Below the pieces are notes generated by a model that had not been told where the DNA came from, did not search any database, and was given only the letters and a program-made list of their open reading frames with translations. The position numbers and the translations under genes are program-made. Source: Escarpia spicata (lineage: Eukaryota > Annelida > Polychaeta > Sabellida > Siboglinidae). Taken from it: a stretch of 64,000 nucleotides of DNA. Below are positions 1-12,892 of this stretch, in pieces; the stretch's first letter is position 1, and every line of letters starts with the position of its first letter. The stretch lies in the NCBI GenBank assembly GCA_963995525.1, contig OZ023214.1, positions 16,175,699-16,239,698 on the forward strand. The letters run 5' to 3'.

Positions 1-710
1 ATTTGCCGACTATGACATTTCTGCAGCACACGGGAGTTTATTTGTTGCTGCTAGTTGGCCACACACATCAATGACGGAAGGATCCCCAGTGCGGATGACA
101 GAATCCAGGTCAAGGGCGACCAATGACAGGAGAGTCTAGCATGTAACTATGTTCATTTTGTTTGAAAACAAAATTGTTGAATGTGAAAAAGACACTACAG
201 TAGATCAGTGACAACAGAAACAACAAGTATGATTAAAATACGTAGCGCAATTAAAACTGAATGTTACCTTTGTGCACAGTGTCGAATTGCTTGCCTCAGT
301 TTTAACATTGGTTTCAATGGGGCAAAACAATACAGAGGCAGTAAGTGCACAGTGTGATAATTGTAAGACCGGCTTCATTTATTACACAGTAAGTGTACAA
401 ATATTGTTTAAATGTTGCACAACAAATTACACTATTGCTGTTAAACAAAGTTTGTTAATGCTGTAGGTGTACATTTATCCTACAGAATTAGTACATTAAT
501 ACATTTATACCCTGCTGATGCTTACTGGTAGAACCCTGAGCTTGTTTGCTATAATAATTGAACAAGAATTAATGTAGTTGTTAACGGTCATTTAATAATT
601 GTAACCAACAGGAACAAACCAAATACATCACTCGATGAGATAAAGCTTAAGCGCTAAACAACTGATACTATCATCGAGGTACTACAAACAATTATTAAAT
701 GACAAATCAG

Positions 711-752
711 ATTAGCAAAGGTGGGTGGTAATTTTTCCCCCACCCCATATCA
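711..752 (+). repeat. Dispersed GGTGGGG...CCCCACC hairpin repeat, short copy
   Basis: It begins AGCAAAGGTGGG and ends CCCCCACCCC, so the two ends can pair as a stem. The middle part present in longer copies (44,727; 54,324) is missing here. Confidence 0.45.
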
Positions 753-1816
753 AACAATAATGTGTATATACATATTCAGCACAAGTACAATAGACAATTG
801 GACGTGCTAAACACAACTATCTCCAACGTTATGGTAACACGTACAAGGAAGAAAAAAAACATAGGCACATACAAGTGCAGCAGGTTCATCAAAGCCTGCT
901 GCCAAAGAAATTAAATATAATTAGGTATCATGCAACAAAGTATCATGGTGGTAGTAAGGGGAGAATGGTGGGTTGAAATAAATCTTCCTTTGTGTTGAAA
1001 CGGCAAAGACGTTCGCTGCTATCAGATTCCAACACAAAGGGACAGTCCACACCCAGCCTCGTTTTGATCCTGGGTGCTTACGTAATTCGGAACATTGGTA
1101 GATTATCATGACAACGAATCGTTGACGGATTATCCACATCACATTGCATAAATACTATTTTGACATATGTAAAAATATTCATTTTACAGCAATGGAGAAA
1201 CAATTATATTATAGTAAACATGCTATGAACTAGGTATATGTTCTTTATTAATACCACAACATCTTGATATGTATGTCCATGGCTATAAAGCTAGTTTTGT
1301 CTGTATTCAGTGCACATTCAAATCTATGTGTGTTGACACAGGACGTGTCATTTTAAAACAGGACTGCATACAACTTAGACTCACTCACACACAGTACAGA
1401 CTACTGCCTTTTACACAAGGGATACATGAAACAGAGATGGATTTATTTTGCCATAAAAAGAGACTGATAATGTGGAATACATATCTCACCGCAGTCATAA
1501 TGACACTGCAGTTATCCTCATCAGCCAATGGTGATGTGTTAGTGTCGACCCAGTTGACGGTTATCTCAGTTGCCCGGCATTTCATGTTTGTTTGTGGACC
1601 AATCATGGCTGATCCAACTACTGATGTTTGGCAAATGTTATTTATTAGCAAAACAGTTTATATGATAAAAAGCGTAATTCCAATTTGTTATCAATCAATA
1701 ACTCGATGAATGCTTTTATTTCATACATAAATATGTACAGATGTACAAAGAAACACTACACCTGAGACAGTACAAGAGACGTACAAGAGAATACTAAGCT
1801 ACAGGTGTATTTAAAT

Positions 1817-1893
1817 AGTGGGGTGGGGGAGCCATCCTGCAATCGTTGATTACCGAATGGCCGGATGTGGTTGGTTCCCCCACCTTTGCTGTT
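1817..1893 (-). repeat. Dispersed GGTGGGG...CCCCACC hairpin repeat
   Basis: Read on the minus strand it runs AGCAAAGGTGGGGGAACCAA, then CCACATCCGGCCATTC, then GGATGGCTCCCCCACCCC. The same blocks occur in the same order at 21,640, 44,727 and 54,324. The G-rich and C-rich ends are complementary. Family unknown. Confidence 0.6.
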
Positions 1894-2579
1894 CTCATTT
1901 AGATTATAATCATGTTGGCTAGGTAATGAATGATCATTTTAATTATGTAATCTGCATAATATATTCATGCATAGTGATTGTGGCTTTATATATAAAGCTC
2001 TTATACAAACTTATATCTGCCTTGTGTTATTCAGCAAACTAGCCACGATTCATATCCTTGTAACAAGCAGCGTCGGCACGCATAAATACACTTAGTTACT
2101 AAGACATGTACAGGGTATATATTACATTGTTTGTCTGATGCTAAACTGAAGTCCTAATTTATTTCAGTTCACGTATTTAATGTTAATAAATATCATTTAT
2201 TTCATGATAAATTTAAATCCTAGTTTATTATTAATAATTCATCCATACAAAACATTAACAACAAAGCACAATGTGTCAATATTTATCAGTTCATGTATAT
2301 CGAAGTATACACATTTTGTTTCATGAACAATTCTAGTATATCTAGTATATTTGCATAAGGTGATGTACTGGATGGGAATTTAAGATGTTTGTTTTTCTAG
2401 GGCATTCACCAGGCTGTTTATGTAAATCAGTGGTAAGCAGTACAAGATATGTTGTAATTGATGTTTTTATCATTGAAGTTAACCCATGCAAAAATGCAGC
2501 TATTGATTTGAAAAAGGATAAACTGTTCTAGAGATACTGTACTAGACCTCCTTCGGTCAAGAGTCAACCATGGATGATG

Positions 2580-4060
2580 CACCCTAGTTGGCATTGTTGC
2601 GTCTGGGACAGCGTCGGCTGTGGCCGATGAGACCGATGTAGGATTGGTAGTCCCTGCCGCAGTGGTCACATCTATAGGTCGTCTCTGGGTGGCTAGAGGG
2701 TTGGCGCTCCCTTCGACGAGCTCTCCTGTTTTCAGCCAGGCTCCGCAGCTGTTCTTTGCCTGCCCTGAGCTGGTTCTGTAGAAAACCTCTGCACCTGGTG
2801 TGATCAACGGCCATCTCCTCTCAGGACTGAAGGTTGATATTTATTGCTTTCATGTCACGCTTACAGACATCATTGTAGCACAGCTGGGGCCGTCCAACTG
2901 GAAGACAGTTCACTGTAGAGAAAGTCTCTGGGGATGCGGCCATCTTGCATCCTTCATACATGACCAAGCCAGCGTAACCTGCATTATTTGAGCAGCGTGT
3001 ACATGGTGGGGAGGCCAGCATGAGAAAGGACCTCAGTGTTGATAACTTGGTCTCTCCAAGAGATTCCCAAGATTCGCTGCAGACACTGTAGATGGAAGGT
3101 ATTGAGCTTCTTCTCTTGTTTGGCGTATGTTACCCAGGTCTCACTACCATACAGCAGGCATTGTACACTGCGGTTTTTGTCTTAACTGTGAGTTTTGAGT
3201 TCTCCCAGACACGTGTAGTAAGACGAGCAAGAGTGAATGCAGCTTTCCCTATGCATCTGTTGATTTCTGTGTCCAGGGAGAGGCTATCGCTGATAGTAGA
3301 CCCCAGGTAAATGAACTGGTGAACAGCTTCCGATTCGTAGTTGTCAATGGTGATGATTGGAGGTGCCTTTTTCAGACTTTGTCTTTTTCAGACTTATGGT
3401 AAGCCTGAAGTCTTTGCAAGCGTGGGAGAAGCGATCCATTAGGTTCTGGAGCTGCTGCTGAGTGTGTGCGACAACTGCAGCTTCGTCCGCAAACAGCATC
3501 TCTCTAATGAGTACTTCTCATACTTTAGTTTTGGCTCTGAGACGTGCTAGGTTGAATAGCCGAACATCCGATCTGGTGCAACGGTATATGCCTTACGTGG
3601 ATGACCCGAATGCATGTCTCAGAAGCACGACAAAGAAAATTCCAAAGAGGGTCAGGGCCAGGACACAGCCTTGCTTAACGCCGCTGCGGATGTCAAAGGA
3701 GTCCGTTGAGTTGCTGTCATTCTGAACTGAACCTTGCATGTACTTAGGAAATTATTTGATCATTCTTTGTAGTTTTGGAGCACAGCCTATTTTTGAGAGG
3801 ATCTGGAAGAGTCCATCTCTGCTGACCAGATCAAATGCTTTGATGAGGTCAATGAAGGCAACATATAGGGGTTTGTTCTGTTCTCTGTTCTTCTCTTGAA
3901 GCATGCGATGGGAGAATATCATGTCTATCATAGATATTTCGGCACAGAATCCACTCTGTGACTCAGGGTAGACACATTCTGCCAGTCTTTGCAGCCAGAC
4001 CAGGATGACGCATGCAAACACTTTGCCAACTACACTTAGAAGAGATATCCGCCTGTAGTT
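2580..4060 (-). pseudogene. Degenerate non-LTR retrotransposon (AP-endonuclease-type LINE), RT to C-terminus
   Basis: Three minus-strand pieces in correct order belong to one LINE polyprotein. At 4,050-3,752 the RT region reads NNYRRISLLSVVGKVFA, then SQSGF, then YVAFIDLIKAFDLVSRDGLF (palm motif A). At 2,905-2,821 lies the tail motif GRPQLCYNDVCKRDMKA. At 2,814-2,584 lies a basic segment followed by a C2H2-like finger, YRCDHCGRDYQSYIGLIGHSRRC. The DVCKRD and CGRD...IGL.GHSRRC motifs are typical of a LINE family common in marine invertebrates. Frames shift between pieces, the endonuclease is not visible upstream of about 4,290, and an AT-rich insertion near 4,095-4,130 breaks the RT. It is a dead, 5'-truncated copy. 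The clade is not assigned. Confidence 0.85.
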
Positions 4061-4299
4061 GTTACAGTCACTTCTGTCACCTTTGTTTCTGTAGATACTA
4101 GATAGAGATACTACTACTCAGTAATAGTAGTACTTCCAAACACCTGTTGGTCGTCTAACATGAACAACTTTACCATGAGGAGAATCTGTGCTGTGTTGAT
4201 GGTGGGGTTGGTTTGACAACGACGGAGATGAGCTTGTCTGCAACAGCTTGAAAGATGCTGCACTTTCTATGGGTAGGAAACACTGGCGGCCTTCAGGGA

Positions 4300-7200
4300 A
4301 ATTATCGCCTGGGAAATGAAGTAATGTAAATTATGTGCAAATGTGTGGTTGGCAGAGTGAATGCAGTGCCCAGTATGAGGTTGGCAGAATGAATGTTCTG
4401 CCCAGCGAGTGGGTCTCATGGTAAGATTGTGTGTCCATCATCGCCAGTGACGCTTTTCTGTCGCACCTGGAGTGTTTGTCTTACTGGTTATCAAGGGGTC
4501 TAATTAAAGCTGCATGTAGCCAGATGTAACAAGGTAGAAATGTTACTAAATAAGTTGGTGTGCCATATTATACATTCTGCATGATATTGTTCACTCAGGA
4601 CCCCTAACATTAATGAGACTTTTAAGAACTTATGTTGATGGTATGTTTTAGTTGGAACATAATTTTTTTTATAATTATAACATGCGAATGCAATTATGTA
4701 TGATAATATTGACGGAGACAAGTTTGAGTAGTTCTTCAGTTAGCTCCGAACTGTATTAGCTAAGACAGAAGTCTACACTAGTTGCTGCCCACAGACAGTG
4801 TTATGAACTGAGATCACATGACTCCGGTAATGTGTATCGATTGTACGTAATAAATTCCTGGATTCTATTCCTAATAGTACTGCCAGTTCCTGGATAGGTC
4901 TTTTGAAGTAATTAATTGCAAATCAAAGTGCTTCCCACTAAATTCTTGGCATGTAAGACCTATTTGGTTTGGTTACAGTGTATTGGTATCTGTCCAGTTG
5001 CATGTAATAATTTCGTAGAACTGCACCAGAGTAATTGGTTCTGTGCTGTTATTTCTATGTTAGGTTTCTTCAACATGAGAGCTGATGTTCACAAAGAAAC
5101 ATGCAACCCGGGGGAGCTTACTGTCACATTAAACATTAATGTGAAATGCCTGTCTTAGCCGAAAGACGCATTCAGGAGGCGGGTGGTGAATGGTGCATGA
5201 CTACAACGTGTCACATGGGATGATAGCCAACTCAACATCCAACAGAGTTATGGGTTTAATCCCGCGTTAATGTCAGTTTTGTCTGCATTGTTGTGGACAT
5301 AAAATAAGCACATATGATGTTATATGTAATCTTTCTGCATGGCCTCCCTGTGCATCGGCATAAACTAGGAGATCAACATGGCGTGAACGAAATGTCCTGG
5401 AAGATGACCAGTATATTCTGGAATGACTCCACATATACATGCAGTTGTTCCGTCCAGTATGACACAACTGTCAATGTATGTACTGATTAGTTCGAACTCT
5501 ATCATCTGCTGAAAAATAACTACTGAAAGCTTAACACCTATGGGCGATTGTAGAAGACGAGTCATTTTGGTTGTGACGGCCACTAATGCAATGCTGTTTG
5601 AAATATTACATGTAACCTGTTGAATAGGGACCAATTCTAAAACACGAGTATGTTTACATTTCCATAAACCAGTTTCTACTCAAACAAGAAATCAAATGCA
5701 TATTTTGATATTGCTTTTTTTCTGTGACATTTTAGGTTTCATGTATCTTTTGATTCTGTTCCTTTGCTGGGTGGGCGTTGCATTGTTCAGTCTGTGCCTC
5801 TCAATGATACTCCGCCTACCCTCGTCTCTTGCAGTTGTAGTAACTCAGACAGTCGATATCACAATTGACAAACTATTTCAAAACCATCAAAGATGATTTA
5901 TACTTTTGCTGGACATAAGACTCCTCAACAAATTAAATTATCTCTGTGAAAATAGGTTTAGATCTGTTCTTGTTTAGCTGTCATAAACTTAGGCTCTGAG
6001 GGCGGCAAGCAGCAGTATCAACATTGCCACATCATAAGAAATGGCTACTGCCATTTTCTCCCGGCTCAAGTTCCTAGTGAGCACAGAGATTACTGCTGAT
6101 GGTTGTTTTTGCTGCGTCAATAACTTCCCGTTAAATGCACATGAGCTGGCTAATTATAACATTGACTCTGTAAGCAGGCTGTGCATCAGTTTCAAGATAA
6201 ACTGACGTACGTTCAAGACAAAGTCAGTGGGTTGTCTATAATCTTGTTCCAGGAAGACGACACATTGACAAACTATGTCTGTTTTTCCAAGATTTCCAGG
6301 TGCGGTTGTTTTGATGAGATGTGTCATCAACACGGTGAGAAATCATGCTGTTCCCTGCAGTAGAAGCTGATGTAATGACATGATTTATATTATCTTAATT
6401 CATTGTGCCAATTCGGTAATGTACTGCCTTTGTTCAGGATCATTAGCCTAGCCAAATATTACTTGCCAGGGTGTCGCCATTTTGAAGGACTGTATATATA
6501 TAAGCATCTTTTTCCTCTTCCCAATTTGTTAACTGGTGACCAAGAAGAGTTTGTGCGTCACTGTGCGATGTGTAAGTAACAGGTAAACATCCTTCATCAA
6601 GAGAAGCATCGTGATGAAGACCTTTGCATATTCCTGCTCCGTGGGTCTCGTTTCTTATTCATGAAGCCAATCTTGTTAGACAGGTGTGATTGCAGTGTCA
6701 GCATTCACAGTCTGCAATGTAGTGTAGATTGAGTCCAACCCATCTGCATGGCTTAATTGTTTGACATACAAGATTACACATGGTTCATAGCATCTGCATT
6801 CATTTATATGCTAAGTTGGGGTCAGTCTGGCTCCTTCTCTGCTCACACAATACATTTCCAGGAAGCGCCATTAGTGCTTTTGCAAAATATATCACATGCT
6901 CAGCGAGAATGATTGTAAGAACATCAACATGTAATGGAGGCAACTTCTGGGGCTGGTTTGTCCTGCCGTGGTCGGGGGTACGCTGGTCGTAAAGTGTGGG
7001 TTGAAGACATGAAGTGTGCTCTCTAAGGAGGCTGGTGGAGTGAGATGGAGCGGTGCCTGGACCAGCAGACTTCACCTATCAGGAGAGAGAGAGAAGGTTG
7101 TCAACACAACCTTTCACCTTCTCACAAATTGGACTAAATATAAGAAGCCTAGTGCCTTTTGCTGCAGATGTATTAATCGGTCAGCAGTAATGCAGAGTGA

Positions 7201-7965
7201 CCTTCAAATTATAATGTCAGAAGTGTCTGAGTGGCCTAGATAAGCCCCGTTGAAGTGATTCTCTTGCTAAACATGACCTACTAAACATGCAGGAAAGCGG
7301 TGATGAAGAGGAAGATGAGGTGGAATGTCCCATGACTAATGTTCATTGTCATTCTCTCTTTATAAAGGGGTGGACCAAATTCTTATACAACTGAGCAGTC
7401 TGATGGGAATCAGTTTGATGTTCATAATCGATCATTGGTTTGGCCAATCCGAGTGATATATGTGTACAATCAGTTTGTGGACGGCCAATCTAATGAGAAG
7501 TTTATCAGACAGCTCCGCGATTTTCATATATTTAATGTCTTCACATAGCTTGAGGTTTCCAACCAGGACGAATGCCCAGCAGTTATGAATGATGTTAATG
7601 GCATGTTTTTCAAGAAACCGAGATGGGTTTTGGTCATTCGGTCGTCATACATATTTCAATCAAAACAAATTTTTATATAATTGAAATGATCATTGATCAC
7701 AAAATTGTAATCGATTAATTTATTGCAAGCATGAATCAACCAACCGTTGACAAAATTGATTAGTCAGAACAACACTAGAACTGTCCATCTTTTATCCTAG
7801 CTGTTCCACATTTCTCCAATAGCAGCCTTCGCCCTCTAATCACCCTCCCTTTGTCTTCTAACACACCCTTAACAACATGTACAATGGCACTGAGCTCCTA
7901 CCTGGATATGTTGTCCACACGTTAGTTAGCTTAATCTTTGAGATTAATTACACATATTGCCTTCT
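4300..7965. other. Non-coding stretch, nothing recognised
   Basis: AT-rich sequence with short open frames that lack recognisable domains, splice-site pairs or repeats I could define. A short acidic-coding patch near 7,300-7,330 is too small to call. Confidence 0.4.
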
Positions 7966-7971
7966 CGCCAA

Positions 7972-8142
7972 TGATCCCCTTCCTGTTGTGGTTGTGTAGC
8001 TAGGTGTCTCTCCCTCCTGTAATGGCAATTATCCCCTTCATGCTGTGGTTGTGTAGCTAGGTGTCTCTCCCTCCTGTAATGGCAATTATCCCCTTCATGT
8101 TGTGGTTGTGTAGCTAGGTGTCTCTCCCTCCTGTAATGGCAA
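7972..8142. repeat. 57-bp tandem repeat, 3 copies
   Basis: Three near-identical 57-bp units, each containing TGTGGTTGTGTAGCTAGGTG and CTCCCTCCTGTAATGGCAA. 57 is a multiple of three, so the minus strand stays open and reads a 19-residue cycle (HYRRERHLATQPQHEGDNC). I regard this as a consequence of the repeat, not a gene. Confidence 0.9.
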
Positions 8143-9174
8143 ATGCACTGTTGTTTACATGGTGCAGTTATGAAAGACACACGTATGATTGACTTTAGAT
8201 GTAACAAAGCGATGCAAACGGAACTGCTGTAATATGTGCTGGTTGTAAGATTCAATATGTACGACCTGATTGGCTGTATCATTTGCTAGGCGATGGCGCT
8301 AGGAGTCAATGTGTTGCACAAACAACTTGAGATTTACTGTAAATGGATTGGAACAGGAAATATTGATTTGTCCCAAAGACACAACAAAATTAAATATTCA
8401 ATATGTAATCCATGCATTATTTTGATTTCAGTCAACCGAAAAGAAAACGGATGTTAATAAAAATGTGTAGTATGAATAATAGAAAGTGTGTATCACACAA
8501 GGGATGGTAGAATTTTACAAAGACTGATTGCATATTCATTGTCATACTCTAGCTGGTCTTAAGTTCTAATGTTTTACTTTTATAAGAAAAACATTCACTA
8601 GGAATAGTGCATTACAAAAGAATTGTGTAACTGTTTGGAAAATGGTGCAGGTTATTTTCCACCCTCTCCATTGGAGTTTGCAGCAGCACTTTGTGCCACA
8701 TTGTGGAGCACTAAGACAAGATTTCCTTTCACAGTTGAATGCTGTGTCAAGCACTAACAATATTCGGGCCACTTGCCACCAAGGGCATGAGGCATATTGC
8801 ATGCTTACTTCAAGAAACAGGAAATTGCAGGGACACATAATTAATTGCCTAAGTGCATTTTACCGAGTGACAGCATTGCATGCAAAGTGAGTTAAAAGGA
8901 CGCCGTGCACTGTGAAATCTGGTCTGCTTATCAGTTATTACGTTTCTATGGATGCACAATACCATTAAGATGGTTGAGTCGGCTATTATACACCTGTTTA
9001 TTACTCTTGCTTGGTTGTAGAATATGTTTTCCTGGTGTCCTCAATCTGTTTTGCATGATTTACAATTTTTTTTTAAATAAATTATGTTTGATAAGAATTT
9101 GAATAATGCATTTCCAAGAAACGTTTCATATACATCTGTTGTACAATAAAACACTACACAACAGCTTTTAACAA
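8143..9174. other. Non-coding stretch, nothing recognised
   Basis: There are open frames of 80-90 codons on both strands near 8,566-8,890, but they overlap each other and show no known motif. Confidence 0.35.
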
Positions 9175-10871
9175 ATAGTTCAAGTACAGTGTCACGGAGT
9201 AGTTGAAGTACAGCGTCACAGAGTAGATAAAGTACAGTGCCACAGAGTAGTTGAAGTACAGTGCCACAGAGTAGTTGAAGTACAGTGCCACAGAGTAGTT
9301 GAAGTACAGCGTCACAGAGTAGTTGAAGTACAGTGTCACAGAGTAGTTGAAGTACAGCACCACAGAGTAGTTGAAGTACAGCGCCACAAAGTAGTTGAAG
9401 TACAGTGTCACAGAGTAGTTGAAGTACAGCGTCACAGAGTAGTTGAAGTACAGTGCCACAGAGTAGTTGAAGTACAGTGCCACAGAGTAGTTGAAGTACA
9501 GTGCCACAGAGTAGTTGAAGTACAGTGTCACAGAGTAGTTGAAGTACAGTGCCACATAATAGATCAAGTACAGTGCCACAGAGTAGTTGAAGTACAGTGC
9601 CACATAATAGATCAAGTAGAGTGCCACAGAGTAGTTCAAGCACATTGCGATATAGCAGTTGAAATACAGTGTCACATAGTAGATGACGGATAGTGCCACA
9701 TAATAGTTGAAGGATAGTGTCACATAATAGTTGAAGTACAGTGCCACATAATAGTTGAAGGATAGTTGAAGTACAGTGCCACAGAGTAGTTGAAGTACAG
9801 TGCCACAGAGTAGTTGAAGTACAGCGCCACAGAGTAGATAAAGTACAGTGCCACAGAGTAGTTGAAGTACAGCATCACAGAGTAGATAAAGTACAGTGCC
9901 ACAGAGTAGTTAAAGTACAGTGCCACAGAGTAGTTGAAGTACAGCATCACAGAGTAGATAAAGTACAGTGCCACAGAGTAGTTAAAGTACAGTGCCACAG
10001 AGTAGTTGAAGTATAGTGCCAAAGAGTAGTTGAAGTACAGCATCACAGAGTAGATAAAATACAGTGCCACAGAGTAGTTGAAGTACAGTTCCACAGAGTA
10101 GTTGAAGTACAGCGCCACAGAGTAGTTGATGTACAGTGTCACAGAGTAGATAAAGTACAGTGCCACAGAGTAATTGAAGTACAGTGCCACAGAGTAGTTG
10201 AAGTACAGTGCCACAGAGTAGTTGAAGTACCTTGCCACAGAGTAGTTGAAGTACAGTGCCACAGAGTAGATATAGTACAGCGCCACAGAGTAGTTGAAGT
10301 ATAGTGCCACAGAGTGGTTGAAGTACAGCATCACAGAGTAGATAAAGTACAGTGCCACAGAGTAGTTGAAGTACAGTGCCACAGAGTAGTTGAAGTACAG
10401 TGCCACAGAGTGGTTGAAGTACAGCGTCACAGAGTAGATATAGTACAGCGCCACAGAGTAGTTGAAGTATAGTGCCACAGAGTAGTTGAAGTACAGTGCC
10501 ACAGAGTAGTTGAAGTACAGTGCCACAGACTAGTTGAAGTACAGTGCCACAGAGAGTAGTTGAAGTACAGTGCCTCAGAGTAGTTGAAGTACAGTGCCAC
10601 AGAGTAGTTGAAGTACAGCGCCACAGAGTAGTTCAAGTACAGTGCCACATAATAGTTCAAGTACAGTGCCACAGTGTAGTTCAAGTACAGTGCCACAGAG
10701 TATTTGAAGTACAGTGCCACATAATAGTTGAAGTACAGTGCCACAGAGTATTTGAAGTACAGTGCCACATAATAGTTGAAGTACAGTGCAACAGAGTTGT
10801 TCAAGTACATTGCCACAGAGTAGTTGAAGTACAGTGCCACAGATTAGTTCAAATACAGTGGTACAAGGTAG
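9175..10871. repeat. 24-bp minisatellite, about 70 copies
   Basis: The unit is GTGCCACAGAGTAGTTGAAG plus TACA. The block 9,830-10,440 has higher-order structure: the variant GCATCACAGAGTAGATAAA starts at 9,872, 9,944, 10,040 and 10,328, with spacings 72, 96 and 288, all multiples of 24. Because 24 is divisible by three, the array is open in several frames. The minus strand reads an ALYFNYSV octapeptide cycle. A few units are shorter or longer (about 9,760 and 10,552), which breaks the frames. The array is very probably non-coding. Confidence 0.95.
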
Positions 10872-12564
10872 TTTAGGCATTAAAGTATGTAAATACAATA
10901 AGCTATTTGGAAGTAGATCTGCTGTATTATGAATTTGATGCAGTCTTTATATAATGTTACATGTCTAAACATGATATTACATGGGACTGCAACGTGTCTC
11001 TCCACTGCTTCGAGCCCTAGACTGCATGCAAAAGGTTACTTGAAATATCATACACCGATATCTTTGTAAACAGAATAGCAATTTATCAAGAAATAGTAGA
11101 TTTTCTTGTGGCAATGGTGTAATTTCAAAATTTATTTTGGTAAAAATAACTTGAAATGTTACCTTAAAACTTAATCAGATTTAGATGTAGGATATATTGT
11201 TTAATCTATTTAGGTTTGGTAAAATGCCAGGACCTTGCAGGATATAAACAAACAGGAATGACAGTCACTGACTGGCTGCTGCTTCATATATTATACACAA
11301 CCTGTCGAACTGGGATACAACGCAATCAAAGCCAGACATCTGCCTCACAAATCAAAGATGTTTGTGGGCTTGTCCTGATTACCTTATACAAACCTACATC
11401 ATACAACGTCATCATACGGAAGTTGCTTGTGTACAGATCTTGGAGTGAATGCCACAGGACCACCCTCCACCAACCCGTTACTGGTTGATCGCAATTAAGA
11501 ACTGTTGCTATAATTATGTTCAGATTAAATATACAATTTTGCTTTGTTGCAATCCAGGGGGCATTCAATGCTTCCACCTTCAGTCCAAGCCACTGGGGTT
11601 GAAATAGCTCATCATTCATCACGCATCATCCTTGCACAGACCGCAAGCAGCAATGTATTCCCACCACACTGTCTCTTTATGCAGAAGGAACAACGCAAGT
11701 CAGGTATTGATTGAATTAGGCCAAATTAATGACATGCAATTTTATTGACTGTATATTGTTATAAATTGTTACATACATATCCATTGTGACAACGACAGCA
11801 AGCATGCCGGCCCCTGACTGCTAAGCACTACTGTCTACTACGTACAATTCATCATATGTGTGTAGGTCACTCCACCAATATATCCTCTATTCACCACATG
11901 TGTGGGGGTCACTCCGCCCTGCAAAAAGTCACCCACTGTTAAAGGGGAGGGAGGGTGGGAATTCTAAACTTGATCAATAATATTACACGAACACACTCAT
12001 CTAGCATACAGCACAACTACATTCTAACTACATAAATCGAAATCCAAATAAGCTGAATAAACGCTGTAAATACTCCCCAATAATTTTGAATGAATGAGGT
12101 CGATCCCGCTGCGGCTATTGTTTAAATACTGGTGTCTAACGCGCATGCGCGAGTCGCATAGCCTCGTAACCAAACATGTTATGAGCCAATAGCTACGCTG
12201 CACCACACTGTCTCTTTGTGCTCAACTTGGCAGACCTCAGCTGGCTCAAGGTCTGCTTCTCATGCACTCGTCTTGGGATTTAAACAAAATATAAACATCA
12301 CGGATCCTTCGTGGGATGGAAGATGGAGCCGCAACAGTTTAGCACCTGAGATGCAAGGCATTGTTGAGGAGTTGGGTAACAAACCTACATGCACTGGCTT
12401 GATTACAGTTAGATGGTGCTTTGAAGTACCATAATCACTATATATTCAGACTCTAGTCAACTGTTATTTTTAGATGTTCGAATACATGTAGTACATAGTA
12501 TGTTTTCAGGCACGAAGAAATACTTTTTTGTTTTTGGACAGCTGAGGATTTAATCTTTTAGGTG
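10872..12564. other. Non-coding stretch, nothing recognised
   Basis: AT-rich. The short string ACCACACTGTCTCTTT occurs at about 11,666 and 12,202, perhaps an old duplication. No gene is supported. Confidence 0.35.
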
Positions 12565-12892
12565 TCCGAATACATACTATCATTACAGTATATCATATCT
12601 GATACACTGTTATTGTGTGAGTGATAGTGAATGAATATATACTGTCATTACAGTATATCATCTGATACACTGTTATTGTATGAATGATAGTGAATGAATA
12701 CATACTATCATTACAGTATATCATATATGATACACAGTTATTGTGTGGTGATAGTGAATGAATACATCTATCATTACAGTATATCATATCTGATACACTG
12801 TTATTGTGTGAGTGATAATGAATACATACTATCATTATGGTATATCATATCTGATATACTCTTATTGTGTGAGTGATAGTAAATGAATATGT
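12565..12892. repeat. About 61-67-bp tandem repeat, 5 copies
   Basis: Units start with GAATACATACTATCATTACA and end with TGTGTGAGTGATAGTGAAT. ACTATCA near the start of each unit pairs with TGATAGT near its end, so single units could form hairpins. Units differ by small indels. Confidence 0.85.

Larger units (their letters stand above)
1..2420. other. Non-coding stretch, no gene recognised
   Basis: AT-rich sequence with only short, unconvincing open frames. The only structure I can support is two copies of a dispersed G-rich/C-rich hairpin repeat, at 711-752 and 1,817-1,893, listed separately. Confidence 0.5.

Noticed and set aside
3092..3725. Plus-strand open frames overlapping the 2.6-4.1 kb LINE
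   Set aside because: They are antisense to recognisable RT and C-terminal LINE coding and show no motif.
9041..10898. Several 100-268-codon open frames on both strands
   Set aside because: All are translations of the 24-bp array and repeat one octapeptide; units divisible by three keep frames open without selection.
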